Origin: Bemisia tabaci
Taxonomy: Eukaryota; Arthropoda; Insecta; Hemiptera; Aleyrodidae
DNA length: 64,000 nt
Assembly (NCBI RefSeq): GCF_918797505.1
Contig: NC_092794.1
Coordinates: 63,773,345-63,837,344, forward strand
Direction: 5' to 3'
Shown: piece by piece, positions 12,441 through 23,782 of the stretch
How the letters are laid out: each line of letters starts with the position of its first letter
Position numbering within the stretch: position 1 is the stretch's first letter
Made by a program: the position numbers and the translations under genes
Notes under the pieces: model-generated
Database searches by the model: none
What the model was told of the DNA's origin: nothing
The model's input: the letters and a program-made list of their open reading frames with translations, nothing else

Positions 12441-13211
12441 AATTACAAGTATTTGTCCAAAGGATAATTAACCTCTTTCAAAAATTGTTCGTCGCTGTAC
12501 AGATCCAATCGGAATATTCGGAATAGGATGATTTTATGGTGAGTATTTTCTGCAAGGAAGGGCAACGTGGAAAATTGCAAAGTTCTGAGTTGCCATGTCG
12601 CATTTCGTGCTATCTCAGTGATGTTTATTTAAACCATATTTAAACTTAAAAAGTGGTTCATGCTGAATGATAATCGTGGAATTTTGAAAAGGAAAATTTT
12701 TGTGGAAAAATAACTACCAAATGAACGGTGAAATCCAAGTTTATGATCACTGGTTTCTGAACTGTTTCCGAAAGTGTAATCTTAGGAATTTTCCTTTCTG
12801 AGAGCTATAATCTTTGTTCCTCTCTCGAAGTAAACAATGTCGTGCTTGAAGGCACAGAATATATAGGCTTCACCAACAGAAGGCTCACTCCCAGCGTATC
12901 TCGGTCGAAGAAGAAGAACACACCCAGAAAGTAATGTTTACATTGAGAACCTAACCTAAATCTGCTGACTTTGTCCTCCCTCGTGCGTGCTGGGAGAATG
13001 AGCATGAGGATTTTTGAAAATGACGAACGAACAGTTTAATTATTAACGCGAAACTTTTCTTTTGTTGTATGATTTTGATAATTTCTAATTTCAAGTTGCT
13101 GTTATGTTTTCTTCATCTGTTGTCTTGGTGGTTAAGTTGGTTATCCTAAAATGTGAAGTGATGTAGTTCGTTTTTGGGCCAGTATCTCTTGCGACGAGGA
13201 GAAGCCCTAAG
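12441..13211. promoter_or_regulatory. Probable divergent promoter, IDH3A / THAP gene
   Basis: This gap lies between the IDH3A start codon (minus strand) and a possible non-coding first exon of the plus-strand THAP gene, which would end at a good donor, AAG|GTATGT, at 13211/13212. No TATA box is convincing. A 48-bp motif at 12845-12892 recurs inverted at 18061-18107. Head-to-head genes this close commonly share a promoter region, but here that is inference from layout only. Confidence 0.4.
12845..12892 (-). repeat. 48-bp motif, inverted partner at 18061
   Basis: Read on the minus strand this segment gives GGGAGTGAGCCTTCTG, then TTGGTGAAGCCTATATATTC, then TGTGCCTTCAAG. The plus-strand segment 18061-18107 matches with only two or three differences. 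Flanking bases do not match obviously, so the two may be remnants of one mobile element or a conserved promoter-like piece copied with it. Confidence 0.6.
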
Positions 13212-13325
13212 GTATGTGTTACCTAAATTTGATTACCATGTTATTAATTTTCCTCAAACTTGGTTCCTGAAAAACCTTACGCTATTGTCAGTGGATGAAT
13301 ACACTCCCAAATGGGTTTTTTAACC

Positions 13326-13775
13326 TTAAGATGATTCGTCAAGCTCAAGTGACGTGCCAGAACTGGCATGCGTTATATTGCATCGATCAGGTTAAAAATC
13401 TCGGCAGATTTGGAATTTTTAGCACAAAAACGGACGTAAGCCTCTGCACGTTAGCCTAAAGAATCATTCTAAACCCAAAAATCGACAGAATTCAGAGAAA
13501 TGAAAGCAGGATAGAGTTTGGAAAAAAACATTGCATTTGACACAGAAATCGGTAGCTGAATTGAATGCGAGGTTTTTTTTCCGAACACTATTCTGCCTTC
13601 TTTCTCTGAATTTTGCCAATTTTTAGGTTTAGCATGATTCATTAGGCTAATGTGCGGGGGTTTTCATCCTTTTTTTGGCTAAAAATTCCAAATCTGCCGA
13701 GACTTTTGACCTAATCAATGAGATATATCGCATGCCAGTCCGACCACGCCACTTGAGCTTGACGAATCACCTTAA
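13326..13775. repeat. TTAA-bounded palindromic element, copy B
   Basis: TTAA at 13326-13329 and 13772-13775 flanks 442 bp that fold on themselves almost completely. The left end GATGATTCGTCAAGCTCAAG pairs with the right end CTTGAGCTTGACGAATCACC. The midpoint is near 13545, where TTGAATGCGAGGTTTTTTTT marks the turn. It has exactly the same length as copy C at 17329-17778, and the two are closely similar through both arms. It has no coding capacity and lies in the probable 5' intron of the THAP gene. Confidence 0.8.
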
Positions 13776-15043
13776 TGATCCATTACTTAACCAGCTACTG
13801 TTAAACAACTAATTTATCTGATGAAATGATGCTCCTGGCAATGATGGTTTTGTGCATTGCTGATAGGTAAGTAGCTGTGCTGCTTCATTTTAAAGCCAAT
13901 CCCCTTCAATCTTTTGGATCTACAATATTTTAAGGTGACCCTTCCAATAGACTGACATATTGAAGGTCAATCTTTCCCAAAGTTTGTCAGTATTTGTGGC
14001 TAGTAATCTTTTCAACAAGGAAATAATATGAATGAAATGCATTAATGAAGCATCCAGCCCTCATCTGACTGACAAAGATTCTGGCAATTTAACCTGGGAA
14101 ATGTCAATCACTCTCAACCTTTCCAGATGTAATTGACTCTCTCTAGTGAATTAAGGGTTCATTATGAAGGGACCAGTGTATCACCGCATGGCTTGCACAA
14201 GCCCTGTAGGTACTTATTTTCTCTGGTGGTTGAAAGTCACCACTGATGCCTCAAAGTTGTTCCTTATCAGTCTTTATGATCGCATCCTACTATGCAACTG
14301 TGATTAATAATGTAGATGAAACTTTAAGTTCAGAATAGGAATCATGTCAAAAGAGATACTAATTTGTACCTAATTAATGTTTTCAGATGGCTACAAAGAG
14401 GCAGGCAGCACTAAGTCAACTTGCCAGAATGTAAAGTAATATCCCTATCTACTAGCAGCTCTCTAGGAAAGTGAAGACTTACGGTAAGTGTGTCACAGTT
14501 TGTATGCAACATTTTCTGCAGTACACAACAAAAAAATAGAATATTTTGGTCCTTGATCTTAGCAGATAAATTCAACTAAGTACAAGCAACTTCAATGAAA
14601 CTTGTACTTACATTTAAGAAGCAGTCATTCTGCCTACTTTAAACGTTAATTATTGGGAGCTTGGTGGATTTGTAATCTCACGTGGAAAGCCCTGGACACA
14701 CAATTGCATCCAAGGCTTGTCCTTCAGATAAATACTTCTACATTTTGTGACACTGTTTTACATGGACTCAGTGCCCAACACTGTAAGTATCCTACCGGTC
14801 AAAAAATTTGTAAATTTTTCAGCCTAAATAGCAGGTTGTAAAACCTGTAAATAGCCACTTTAATAGCTACCTGTATGAAATCCCTCTACTCAGCTCTTCC
14901 AGCAGATTTGCATTAGGGTTACTATCCTACCTCCCATCCCAGAATGACCCTGTAAAGTTATTAAATTCAGCATTTGTACTTATCTATGCAGTATTTCATT
15001 AAAGTTAATCTTTCAATTTTTCTTCTTTCAGGCGTAGCCAACG

Positions 15044-16663
15044 ATGTTAACTGCAAAGCAACGAAGGGCCTGCGCCAAGTGTGGACATAGCAGCAGTAAA
15101 TCATTCCGGTCTTTCCATCGAATTCCTAAACCAGGAGGAGCCAATACGGAAAAGTAAGCTTTCTCCTGTCATTTAGTAAATATTAGTTGTACAAATTGCT
15201 TGCGAACCAGCAGACATTGAGGTTGTTGCTTCTTTTAAAAATGTGATACCTTTTTTTTCAAACAAGGCTGCTATTAGCATTGGAGAATTAGCAACAATGC
15301 AAAGCAAGAATTGATATTCATCAGCTGATGTAGTTTCGTCTTGCATATAAGCTGTCTCTTCTGCCTCTTTTGTTCTCTAAATTAAATCGCTTCGGACCTG
15401 AACTTTCATCACTTATTTCTTTTAAATAAAGGGAGCAATTGATTTTAAATCTTTTCCTTAAGGTAATTAATCAAGTGGCTGATTTGTTAACTAGATCTGT
15501 GTCGGTTTGCAAATCCAAGGAACTCATTGTGAGACTGGGACTCAGACTTTAGCAAGATTCAAATCTGGAGTTCCAGACAAAATTCTAGTCAAACTTTGTA
15601 GAGAGAATTCTAGTATAAAAATTGCTTTGTACAGTTTGTTTTAAAATGAGGTCTGGTGAGGTTTTTCTCATCTGTAGCTAAAAATGTTGGACCTGCATGT
15701 TTTCCCAGTTAGCATCTTTTCACAATGGAATTAATTTCTGGGGAGGCGAAATATGGCAATGCCGTGAGAGGAAAAATTAATACGCCTTATATCAGCTGAT
15801 TTTCTTCATAACTGCTGCGCCCGAATCATAAAAATATGCACTGCTACAGAATTGTTTCCTTTTCAATTCTAATTTTTGAGAGGGCGTGATGGAGAAATTG
15901 CAACAGTGCGAAGCACAAATTAATATTCATCAGCTTATGTAGTTTCGTCTTGTATAACCTGTCCTTTCTGCCTCCCTTGTTCTCTAGAATGAATAGCTTG
16001 TGCCCCAAACTTTCATACCTTATTCCTTATTTCAAACTTATTTCTTTTCTTGAACTGGGTCATGTTCAAAAGGGACCCACAGCATTTAAAACCCGTAGTA
16101 AGTAAATTAACATACATTATTGCAAAATTCCCTTTACTTCTGACAATATTACAAGTAGCCTCCACAAACTACTCCTTTCATGCTAGATAGAACCCAGATC
16201 TCTAATTTTGATCATAAGTTTTCAGTTTTTACACCTTTCATATCGTTACTAATCCTTGTGTACTTTCCTTTGTTGCAGATGCCGTCAGTGGGCAAGTTGG
16301 CTTTACCCACAAAGTAACTGGGAGTCTGAATCTGATCTACTGGCCCTGTACAAAAAGTCGAGAGTTGTTTGCTCAAGTCATTTTACCGAAGCAGACTTTT
16401 CGGACAATGTGCGACGAACACTGCGTAGAGCTGCTGTACCTCATGTCACATCCACGGATAAATCTGCCACTTCACTGATTGCAACCATTGAGCCACCGAG
16501 TTCTATTGATGCTGCAAGCTGTGGATCTTCACAGCAGAATGGAGAGATCGGCATAGAACTAGGGCCATCCTCTGAATCCATCCTTGGTTATGAAACCCAT
16601 ACTTCTACGCTACCGCAAGATACCATCATCAGCAACATACCATTTCTCCGCTTAGTAGAATGA
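15044..16663 (+). CDS. THAP-domain zinc finger protein (5' exons)
   Basis: Encodes a THAP-type DNA-binding domain, the C2CH zinc module of animal transcription factors and transposase-derived proteins. Exon 15044-15153 gives 36 codons plus two bases ending at AA|GTAAGC; exon 16279-16663 follows TGTTGCAG. Zinc ligands are Cys10, Cys13, Cys68 and His71. FHRIP (24-28), Trp41 and the AVP motif after RTLRRA fit the family. ATG 15044 is chosen because TAG lies in frame just upstream (15035). Read through to TGA at 16661 the protein is 164 aa. Alternatively, a weak donor GTAGAA at 16655 would keep the frame and join the zinc-finger exons at 19120-20865, making one THAP plus C2H2 protein. A possible non-coding exon ends at 13211. 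DNA target and regulated genes are unknown. Confidence 0.82.
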
Positions 16664-17328
16664 CGTAACATTTGAAATTTAGTTTTGATAAGGAGAATGC
16701 TGATTCTTGTTACCTACTTGTGTTCAGAATTCAGTCAAATGTTTGTACATTTTTTTCCATTCAGAATTAAATTACTTTCCATTAAAAGCAATGCCTTTGG
16801 AGTATCATTTATTTACGCCACTCTCCTAAGTACTTCTTTTTCCAAAACATCAACTTTACTCCTTCAATTCTAAACGGCAAGTATGTACTTAGAAATATCA
16901 GATCCTGAGGAGAATTCAATAATAGTACCTACCTGTCTCTAAGGTTTCGAAGGTTTCAGATAGATCTACCTGATCTAATAGAGAGAAAATTGAGAGTAAG
17001 CTAATTTTTGGCGGAGTATTCTAACTCTCCTTATGCCATCAAGCACTGTTTGCTTCTAAAATCAGGTGACTACCGATACCCTTGAAACGTTGATGGGTGA
17101 AATGCACAAATTTAACAATTTCAGGGCTTTTTTAGTTTCCTTTGGTACCTTCTACTTTGATTTTGGTAAAATGAGCATCAGTGTTCATTCAAACTTGTTA
17201 TGAATAGTCATGAAGATTAAACATAGTGCTTTGTAACAACGTCCAAGTAACAATTTTCGAGTTAAAAAGATAATTGAAGATAGGAAATATGAAAGAATTT
17301 GAAATCTGGTACACATGCTTTAAATTCA

Positions 17329-17778
17329 TTAAGGTGATTCGTCAAGCTCAAGTGACGTGGTCGAACTGGCATGCGATATATCGCATCTTTTAGGTAAAAA
17401 ATCTCGGCAGATTTTGAATTTTCAGCAAAAAAAAGGACGATAGCCCCTGCGCATGAGCCTGAAGAATCATTCTAAACCCAAAAATCGGCAAAATTCAGAG
17501 AAATGAAAACAGGATAGTGTTTGGAAAAAAACCTCGCATTCGATACCGAAATCGATAGCTGAATCGAATGCGAGGTTTTTTTCCAAACACTATCCTGCTT
17601 TCATTTCTCTGAATTTTGCCGATTTTTGGGTTTAGAATGATTCTTTAGGCTCATGCGCCGGGGCTATCGTCCTTTTCTTTACTGAAAATTCAAAATCTGC
17701 CGAGATTTTTGACCTAAAAGATGCGATATATCGCATGCCAGTTCGACCACTTCTTTTGAGCTTGACGAATCACCTTAA
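17329..17778. repeat. TTAA-bounded palindromic element, copy C
   Basis: TTAA at 17329-17332 and 17775-17778 encloses 442 bp of near-complete inverted repeat. The left end is GGTGATTCGTCAAGCTCAAG and the right end is its reverse complement. Both arms carry GATATATCGCAT, and the turn is near 17555. The arms match each other more closely than in copies A and B, so this may be the youngest copy. It lies between the THAP exons and the zinc-finger exons, probably in an intron. Confidence 0.82.
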
Positions 17779-18060
17779 GTCATCATTTCATCTGATCATT
17801 TCACAATCAGCCCATATTAATGAACACACGTTGAATCTTTTTCATGGATTAATTTTAATGAGAGTAAAATCAATTGATTCATTAAAATTATTATCGTTGC
17901 GTATAATTAAACTCGACAAAACTCGATTCGATTTCCCATTTGAGAAGCGTCAATTCAAATAAACCGCCGTTCACTTTATTGTAATTGTTGGCAATCTTGC
18001 ACTCATTTGACAACAATGCAGACAGCCGGAAAGTACAAACAGTGATACATTGGAGTTTAC

Positions 18061-18107
18061 GGGAGTGAACCTTCTGTTGGTGAAGCCTATATATTCTGTG
18101 CTTGAAG
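18061..18107 (+). repeat. 47-bp motif, inverted partner of 12845
   Basis: Begins GGGAGTGAACCTTCTG and ends ATTCTGTGCTTGAAG. It is the near-identical plus-strand counterpart of the minus-strand motif at 12845-12892, about 5.2 kb away. An A-run follows at 18111-18126, so it could be the end of an inserted sequence. No gene function is evident. Confidence 0.6.
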
Positions 18108-18495
18108 TTTAAAAAAAAAAAAAAAATTTACCCATCTAAAATTGAAATTTTGTGATAAAAATTATGTGCCCAGAAAAGTATTGCTTTTAACTTTAAGTAT
18201 TATTTGAACTGGAGCGAAGCACTCATAACTTTTGATGTTGACACAATTCTATTTTATTTTTCAACCGCATTTAACCTTGGTGACATACCATGTTTAATTG
18301 TCCTCATTGTGCCACCATGTGCCTTTAAAGCACTTTTAACTGTTGCAGGATGCTCAAAAGTAAGTCTTAACTACATTTAATGGTTTCTTAATGATGGTCT
18401 AACGCCAACGCAACCAAGTAATATCACGCACTAACGAAAACTCCAGGCAGAGCCTTCAGAAAAGGGTGTGTTTATCGTCTTCCCTCTTCTCTCCT

Positions 18496-18888
18496 GGAGT
18501 CTACGTTAAATAAGTTTACGCACTTCTAGACTGTGACAGAAAATCTGCCATCTTGCATATCGACGGTGATAGTACCAAACCACGTATCTCGGTTTGCGAC
18601 GTCACAGACTTCCTGTCATACTTTATTTTTTAAATAAAAAACTACTTAACGTCCAGTCTTGAAAATTTCTGTGATTTTTCCTCTTCATGCGGAGAAAATT
18701 CTGTGAAAATTTCAAGGAATGATATTGAATTGGTCTACTTCAGAAAAATAAAATGCGAGCGTAGATTTTTAAACACCGCAATCGAGATACGTGGTTTGGT
18801 AGTTTCACCGTCGATATATGTAGAAGTGAAACCAAGCGATCTCCTGTTGCAGTCTAGAAGTGCGATAATTTATTTGGCATGGACTCTA
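18496..18888. repeat. Inverted-repeat element, ACTTCTAGA family
   Basis: Left arm contains TAAGTTTACGCACTTCTAGA, then ATCGACGGTGA and AAACCACGTATCTCGG. Read from the other strand, the right arm gives ATCGCACTTCTAGACTG, ATCGACGGTGA and AAACCACGTATCTCGA. The arms pair over roughly 110 bp around a central AT-rich section. A short version is at 34834-34972, and related inner parts occur at 21701-21937, 29200-29450, 9319-9411 and 63066-63159. It is a likely non-autonomous DNA transposon; the family name is unknown. Confidence 0.65.
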
Positions 18889-19119
18889 CCAAGACTAGCA
18901 AACTAATTTTATAGACTTAGATGTCTCAAGGAAATCAGTATGGAAAAGATAAACAAAGTCTTTCATAAGTCTTTGATAACTCTGTTAGTACACCCCTAAT
19001 TTAGAGATTTTTAGGATAATTTCACCCTCTACCTACGCTACCAATATCTAATCTGGAACAAAATTATCTTCAGCTGTTTTAGATTGATCTTTCATGCTGG
19101 AATGCTTGTAAAAATGCAG

Positions 19120-20865
19120 GAGCATGAGCAGCAAATTGTAGACCCGCGCATCTTTCCTCAGGAGGTTGCGCAATGGTTCACACCATCAGTTCAACAAACC
19201 TCGATTATCTACACATCTCAGCCATCTACTGTTATTCAACAGCAAAATGATAGAATGCTTCAGATTCCAGTCGGGTAAGTAGTCTCTTCTCGCCAATTCT
19301 AATACCCTATTTTCCGTACAAATACCTCAAAAATTTTGCTAATATTCAAGAATTAGCGTACTTAAGTACCTTCATATTTTCTAGTATCACTAGTTTTGCA
19401 TGATTACAAGCATCACTCAACCGTCTCGTAATTTCAGCTCTTATTTTATTTTTCCGAAGAGAAACAAGCCAACTTTACCGATTGAACTGTATGCAAAATA
19501 TTCTGCTAATAGAGAAGAAAATGGAAAAAATTTCAAGGAATTTCATTGACTAGCTTTCCAAAGAAAAAATTAAGTATGAGAAGAAGGCTGCACTGTCATA
19601 AAAGGAGGTATAAGGTTTCGCACTTCGGTGATTGATACAATTTCCAAGAGCCTCTTGGGGCTCTCCATTTGTTGCTATTACAATTATCAAGGGGTAATGA
19701 AACTCGTCCCAATGTGTTAATTTTCAATCTACATCCTTATTTGCAACAATTTAAACTCTAAAGCTTTTTCAAGGTCAACTTTTAATTAATTCATTTAGTC
19801 AGAAACCACTCACTGCTACCTACTATTTATTCAAGCAGGACCATTTTTCTTTATCCGCTTTATTGACCTTCATTTCATGCAATGTGATTTTTCAGGGAGA
19901 GATCTGTGTCCTGTGAAACAACAGACGTTACATTTGTCAGTAATATCATGCAGCCACTGCCTCTTCAAAATGATCACCCAACTTTGGAAGCTCCGCATAT
20001 CTCAATGGAGAACCTTACCCAAAACTCGCAGGTTCATTCAAATGATTTTCTCTCACTGGTTGTGGTCGAACCGAAAATCAAGGATGCTGCCACAAATACG
20101 GAAGAGAAGTGGGGCAGCAAAAGATTCCCTGTCAAAAAGACTGTCTCAAGACTGGACAATATGGATTTGAAATCAAAACCAGAACTCCTTACTCCAAATC
20201 AAAGGTTTCATTGTCTGACGTGTTTAAGAGATTTCTCTAACATTACATTGTTAATGAGTCACAAGTGTCACCAAACACAGGCAGACTTACTAAATTGTGG
20301 AAAAAAGTTTTCCAAATCTGCATGCTCAACCGTAAATAATTTTGTAGAGAAAAACCCGCAACCCCTAGTTTGTCAAGTTTGCAATATTTATTTCTCTAAT
20401 GAGCAAGTTTTTCTCAACCATCAAGAGTCCCATGAAGTTAGTAGTAGGTACTCTTGTGATGTCAACCAAAGACAAGAATTTAGAGAAATGAAGGAGCTTA
20501 AGAGGCATGATGGACTACATAAAACTCAGCACATTTGTAGTGTTTGCAAGGAAAGTTTCGAGTCAAATTCACTCTTAATTTCCCACAAACGCATTCACTC
20601 CTCAGATCGACCGTATCAATGTGACGTTTGTCATAAGCGATTTTTTACAAAGTCACATGTTCAGAATCATCGTCGAGTTCACTCAGGAGAGAGACCTTTT
20701 GTCTGCAATGTTTGCGGTCGTGCTTTCGCTGAAAGTTCTTCCTATAGACGACATGAGCGCTTGCATCAGCAAAACAAAAAGTACCGGTGTGAAGTCTGTG
20801 GTAGGGGATTTGCACTAGCAGTTTCTTTATCTAAGCATCTAGCTAAGTTGCATGCGTACTCATAA
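19120..20865 (+). CDS. C2H2 zinc finger exons, probably 3' part of the THAP gene
   Basis: Encodes the C-terminal half of a C2H2 zinc finger protein. Exon 19120-19274 (after ATGCAG, ending GG|GTAAGT) codes for a Gln-rich stretch; exon 19896-20865 (after TTTTTCAG) gives 322 further residues and TAA. The last three fingers are classical and tandem (YQCDVCHKRF, FVCNVCGRAF, YRCEVCGRGF), joined by a TGEKP-like HSGERPF linker. Before them are HICSVCKESF, LVCQVCNIYF, a weak FHCLTCLRDF finger and a broken finger without its cysteine pair. The upstream acceptor could instead be at 19083, which keeps the same frame but needs a different partner phase. No independent start codon with good context was found, supporting fusion to the THAP exons at 15044-16663. 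Presumed nuclear DNA-binding factor; orthologue not recognised. Confidence 0.75.
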
Positions 20866-21700
20866 CTCCTAAGTTGTTTATTTGTTCCTAGCTGTGTATT
20901 ATTTTTCAAAATTTTTTCATATTTTAGCTGTAAACTCCGGCAAATTTAATATTATTTTACACTGTGATTCATGTTTCACTTTACTCAAAATCAGTACCAT
21001 CCATCCAATCTTACCATGTTTGGCTGAACAATTTTTCCTTTCTTTGGAAACATTGTTGCTCTGACTTTTGAAAAACCAAGTCAAATTTTTGGTGCACTGA
21101 ATTTTCTCTGCCATCTAATTTAAGTATTGACTATGGCTGTGATGTAGATAAATTATTGTTTATAGTTTTCGAATATTAATCTCAATACATGAAACAATAC
21201 TCTGAATACTAAGTTGGGGACCACCTTGGAATTCTCTCATCATTATTTTCAACTCTATTTTTTCTGTTTCTTAATGTCCTTTTGTTCTCAACTTTATCAT
21301 AATGTACAACTTTCCTCAGGCAAAAAGCAAAATTTTGCGACATGCATGTTTTGTCTAGTTGGATGAAAAAATCAGATTTGGAGTTTTCAAAAGAAAACTC
21401 TTGTAAGCATCCCAAGCAGTAAGTTGTAAGCAATTTAACTCATTTTTGTGGCAATATAGATGGTAAAATTGTTTTATATCCCTTGCAATTTTGTACCCTG
21501 AGCACAGCAGATCAGAATTTCAAAAAGATTTTTTTCAAAATTAGGGTATTTGAACTGTATGTCACAAACCACCACAGTTCCACTTAGGATTAATATTTGA
21601 ATGTTTCTTAAAAACCTCTCTATTCCTCTGGTTTAATTACCTCAATTAAACTTAATTCAGACCAAGGTCTTTTTCCCCCATGGACACTTGGACAGTCACA

Positions 21701-21937
21701 CATCGACGTTGAAATTCTCAAACCACGTACCTTGTTATCAGTGTTTAAAAGTCTCTACTCTCATTTTATTTTTTGAAGGAGTACAAATAATCATAATTTC
21801 TTGAAATTTTTCCAAAAATTACACAAGTTTTTCAAAATTGATGTTGAGTAGCTCTTCAGTTAAAAAGTAAAGTATGACAGGAAGTCTCCAGAGCTGCAAA
21901 CCAAGATACGCGGTTTTGAAGTTTCACCATCAATTTA
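21701..21937. repeat. Inverted repeat related to the 18496 element
   Basis: Left arm has ATCGACGTTGAAATTCTCAA and ACCACGTACCTTG. The right arm, read on the other strand, has ATTGATGGTGAAACTTCAAA and ACCGCGTATCTTGG. AAAGTATGACAGGAAGT near 21868-21884 also occurs in the copies at 18496-18888 (reverse strand) and 29040-29560. It lacks the outer ACTTCTAGA ends, so it is a shorter or truncated member. Confidence 0.55.
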
Positions 21938-21942
21938 TACTG

Positions 21943-22235
21943 CCTTGCTAAGGAAGAACAGTGTATGACTCATTATCTCTCTGACATTGCTTAGTTTCAA
22001 TTGATGAATTACTAGTTCTAAGGGAAGCTTTTGAATATTTTTCCTCCAAATTTTCAAGAATTTTAGACTTAGCCCAAAAAAAAAAAAAAAAAATTCAGAG
22101 AATTTTATTTGCAACTTTATCTAAATTCTCGGAAAATTTTAAGAAAAAATATTCATCCCTCGCCCAAAAAATAAATAATTTATAGGATCAAATCTGGCAA
22201 TATTTAAATGTCGCACAGCGTTTTCTCCTAGTACA
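21943..22235. repeat. Inverted-repeat element, AAGGAAGAACGCCGTATGA family
   Basis: Left end reads CCTTGCTAAGGAAGAACAGTG. The right end, from the other strand, reads CTAGGAGAAAACGCTGTGCGA. The ends and AT-rich interior (AATTTTCAAGAATTTTAG, AAAATATTCAT) match the copies at 50823-51066, 52684-52924 and 53978-54218. It abuts the repeat at 21701-21937 directly. Confidence 0.55.
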
Positions 22236-23283
22236 GCAGTGTGGTGGTGTATTTAATGCATCCATTTTGGCCTTTCACTGTCACATATTACAGTTGATGT
22301 AAAATAATTATGTTTGAAGCTCCATTAAATTTGATCTTCTCTCAGCATGTGTCTACATTTTATTCTATGACTGGTACCTTTATACACCCTCATGAAACTT
22401 TACATAAGCCCAGGATACACAAAAAAAGCTCTACGGTTTTAGGTGACTTCCCGATTTTTTTAGATTATAGTCTCTTAATGGCAGATAGACATCTTCAACA
22501 ACACGTTTATGCAGCTAACTCAAAACTGTCCAAAATTGAGGTACGCCCTTCTGCACTTTCACCATCGACATGGGAATGCATTAAGTGAGCATATCTAAAG
22601 ACGCAGGCAAAAGGGAACTCTCTGTTGATGCTATAGAGTAAAATTAAAATTAAAAGGACTGAAAATAATCTGCCGAAAGATTTGATAAATAAATGAATAA
22701 GTGAGAAAAAAACTTTTTTATGGGACCCTTCAACAGAGAATACCTACCTGTACAAAGAGGAACGTGGTCGTTGGCCAGCAGGCTAATTTGAACATGTAAG
22801 AAAAGCAAACTAAAAAGATATAACTGTCAGACATATGTTAATAGATTTTGTGTCATGGTTTTTTAGTTAAGTGATATGTAGTTAAACGTCTTCGACACAC
22901 ACTTGAAACCTACCAGAGAGAGCGCGCCTTCTTGCATTTAGCGCAGATTTGAAGCTCAGCTTGAATGGCGGGAAATATCTTTCACATCATGTACATCGGA
23001 GATATAAATCCGAATTCCCATTATGTACACAAACGTGGTCATCTAAATTCATGACTAAATTTTATTTTCTATATCTCCCTGGTTTTTATGTCCAAACATT
23101 TAAAAATAATCATTAGAAGCAATATTTTATGAGGTATTTTATTTTAGTTAACTGCATGAAAAGGACTAAAACTGTGCAACGTGTTACGTGTTCAACAGTT
23201 AGCATTTTTCAATTTTTGCCTCCCCGGGATTTTCGATTTTACGTTTCAACACATCGTTTTTATCAACTATCAGCTGCATGAAT

Positions 23284-23782
23284 GAATCAGTGAGTTCGGA
23301 AACACTCCAACACGGGTTTTTTTCGATTTTCACTTTTTTACGGTTTAGTAACACTTATGGATAAGTAGAAGCATCTGCACGCAAAAGGATATTTCGAAAT
23401 TGCAATCGGAAGTGCTCGAAACGGCGCGGCGACGGGAAAAGGGAAGAATCGAAGAATTTCATTGGAAATACCAATTTTTGGCCGATCAAGGGAAACGGGC
23501 GACTATCCGATGCGGTTTTATTTTTTCGGTTCAGTATACCTTGTGCCAACAAGTTATATAAATATGCAAGCGTTATTCAGGTCAAAAAATATAAATTTTT
23601 CAGGGCAGACTATGAAAAATCAGTATCTGAAACTTGGTGCGTTAAAGTCTCTAGAGTACTTCTTGCGTCCTTTGGCACCAAAAAAGTTTTTCTTAAACTA
23701 ACTTCTTCGCCCGCTGCGAAGTTTTAGGTGTTTCCTGAAAATTTTTTTTTCCGAGTTGGTGTATTTTCGAACTCACTGATTC
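23284..23782. mobile_element. 499-bp element with about 32-bp terminal inverted repeats
   Basis: The left end GAATCAGTGAGTTCGGAAAC is mirrored by the right end, which on the other strand reads GAATCAGTGAGTTCGAAAAT. Similarity continues through ACTCCAACACGG against ACACCAACTCGG. The interior is more GC-rich (CGAAACGGCGCGGCGACGGG) than the surroundings and has no transposase frame. It is a probable non-autonomous DNA transposon. A clear target-site duplication could not be fixed by eye. Confidence 0.6.

Noticed and set aside
14387..14429. Possible small coding exon beginning ATGGCTACAAAGAGG
   Set aside because: Splicing it to 15031 puts a stop a few codons later; at most it is a non-coding 5' exon of the THAP gene.
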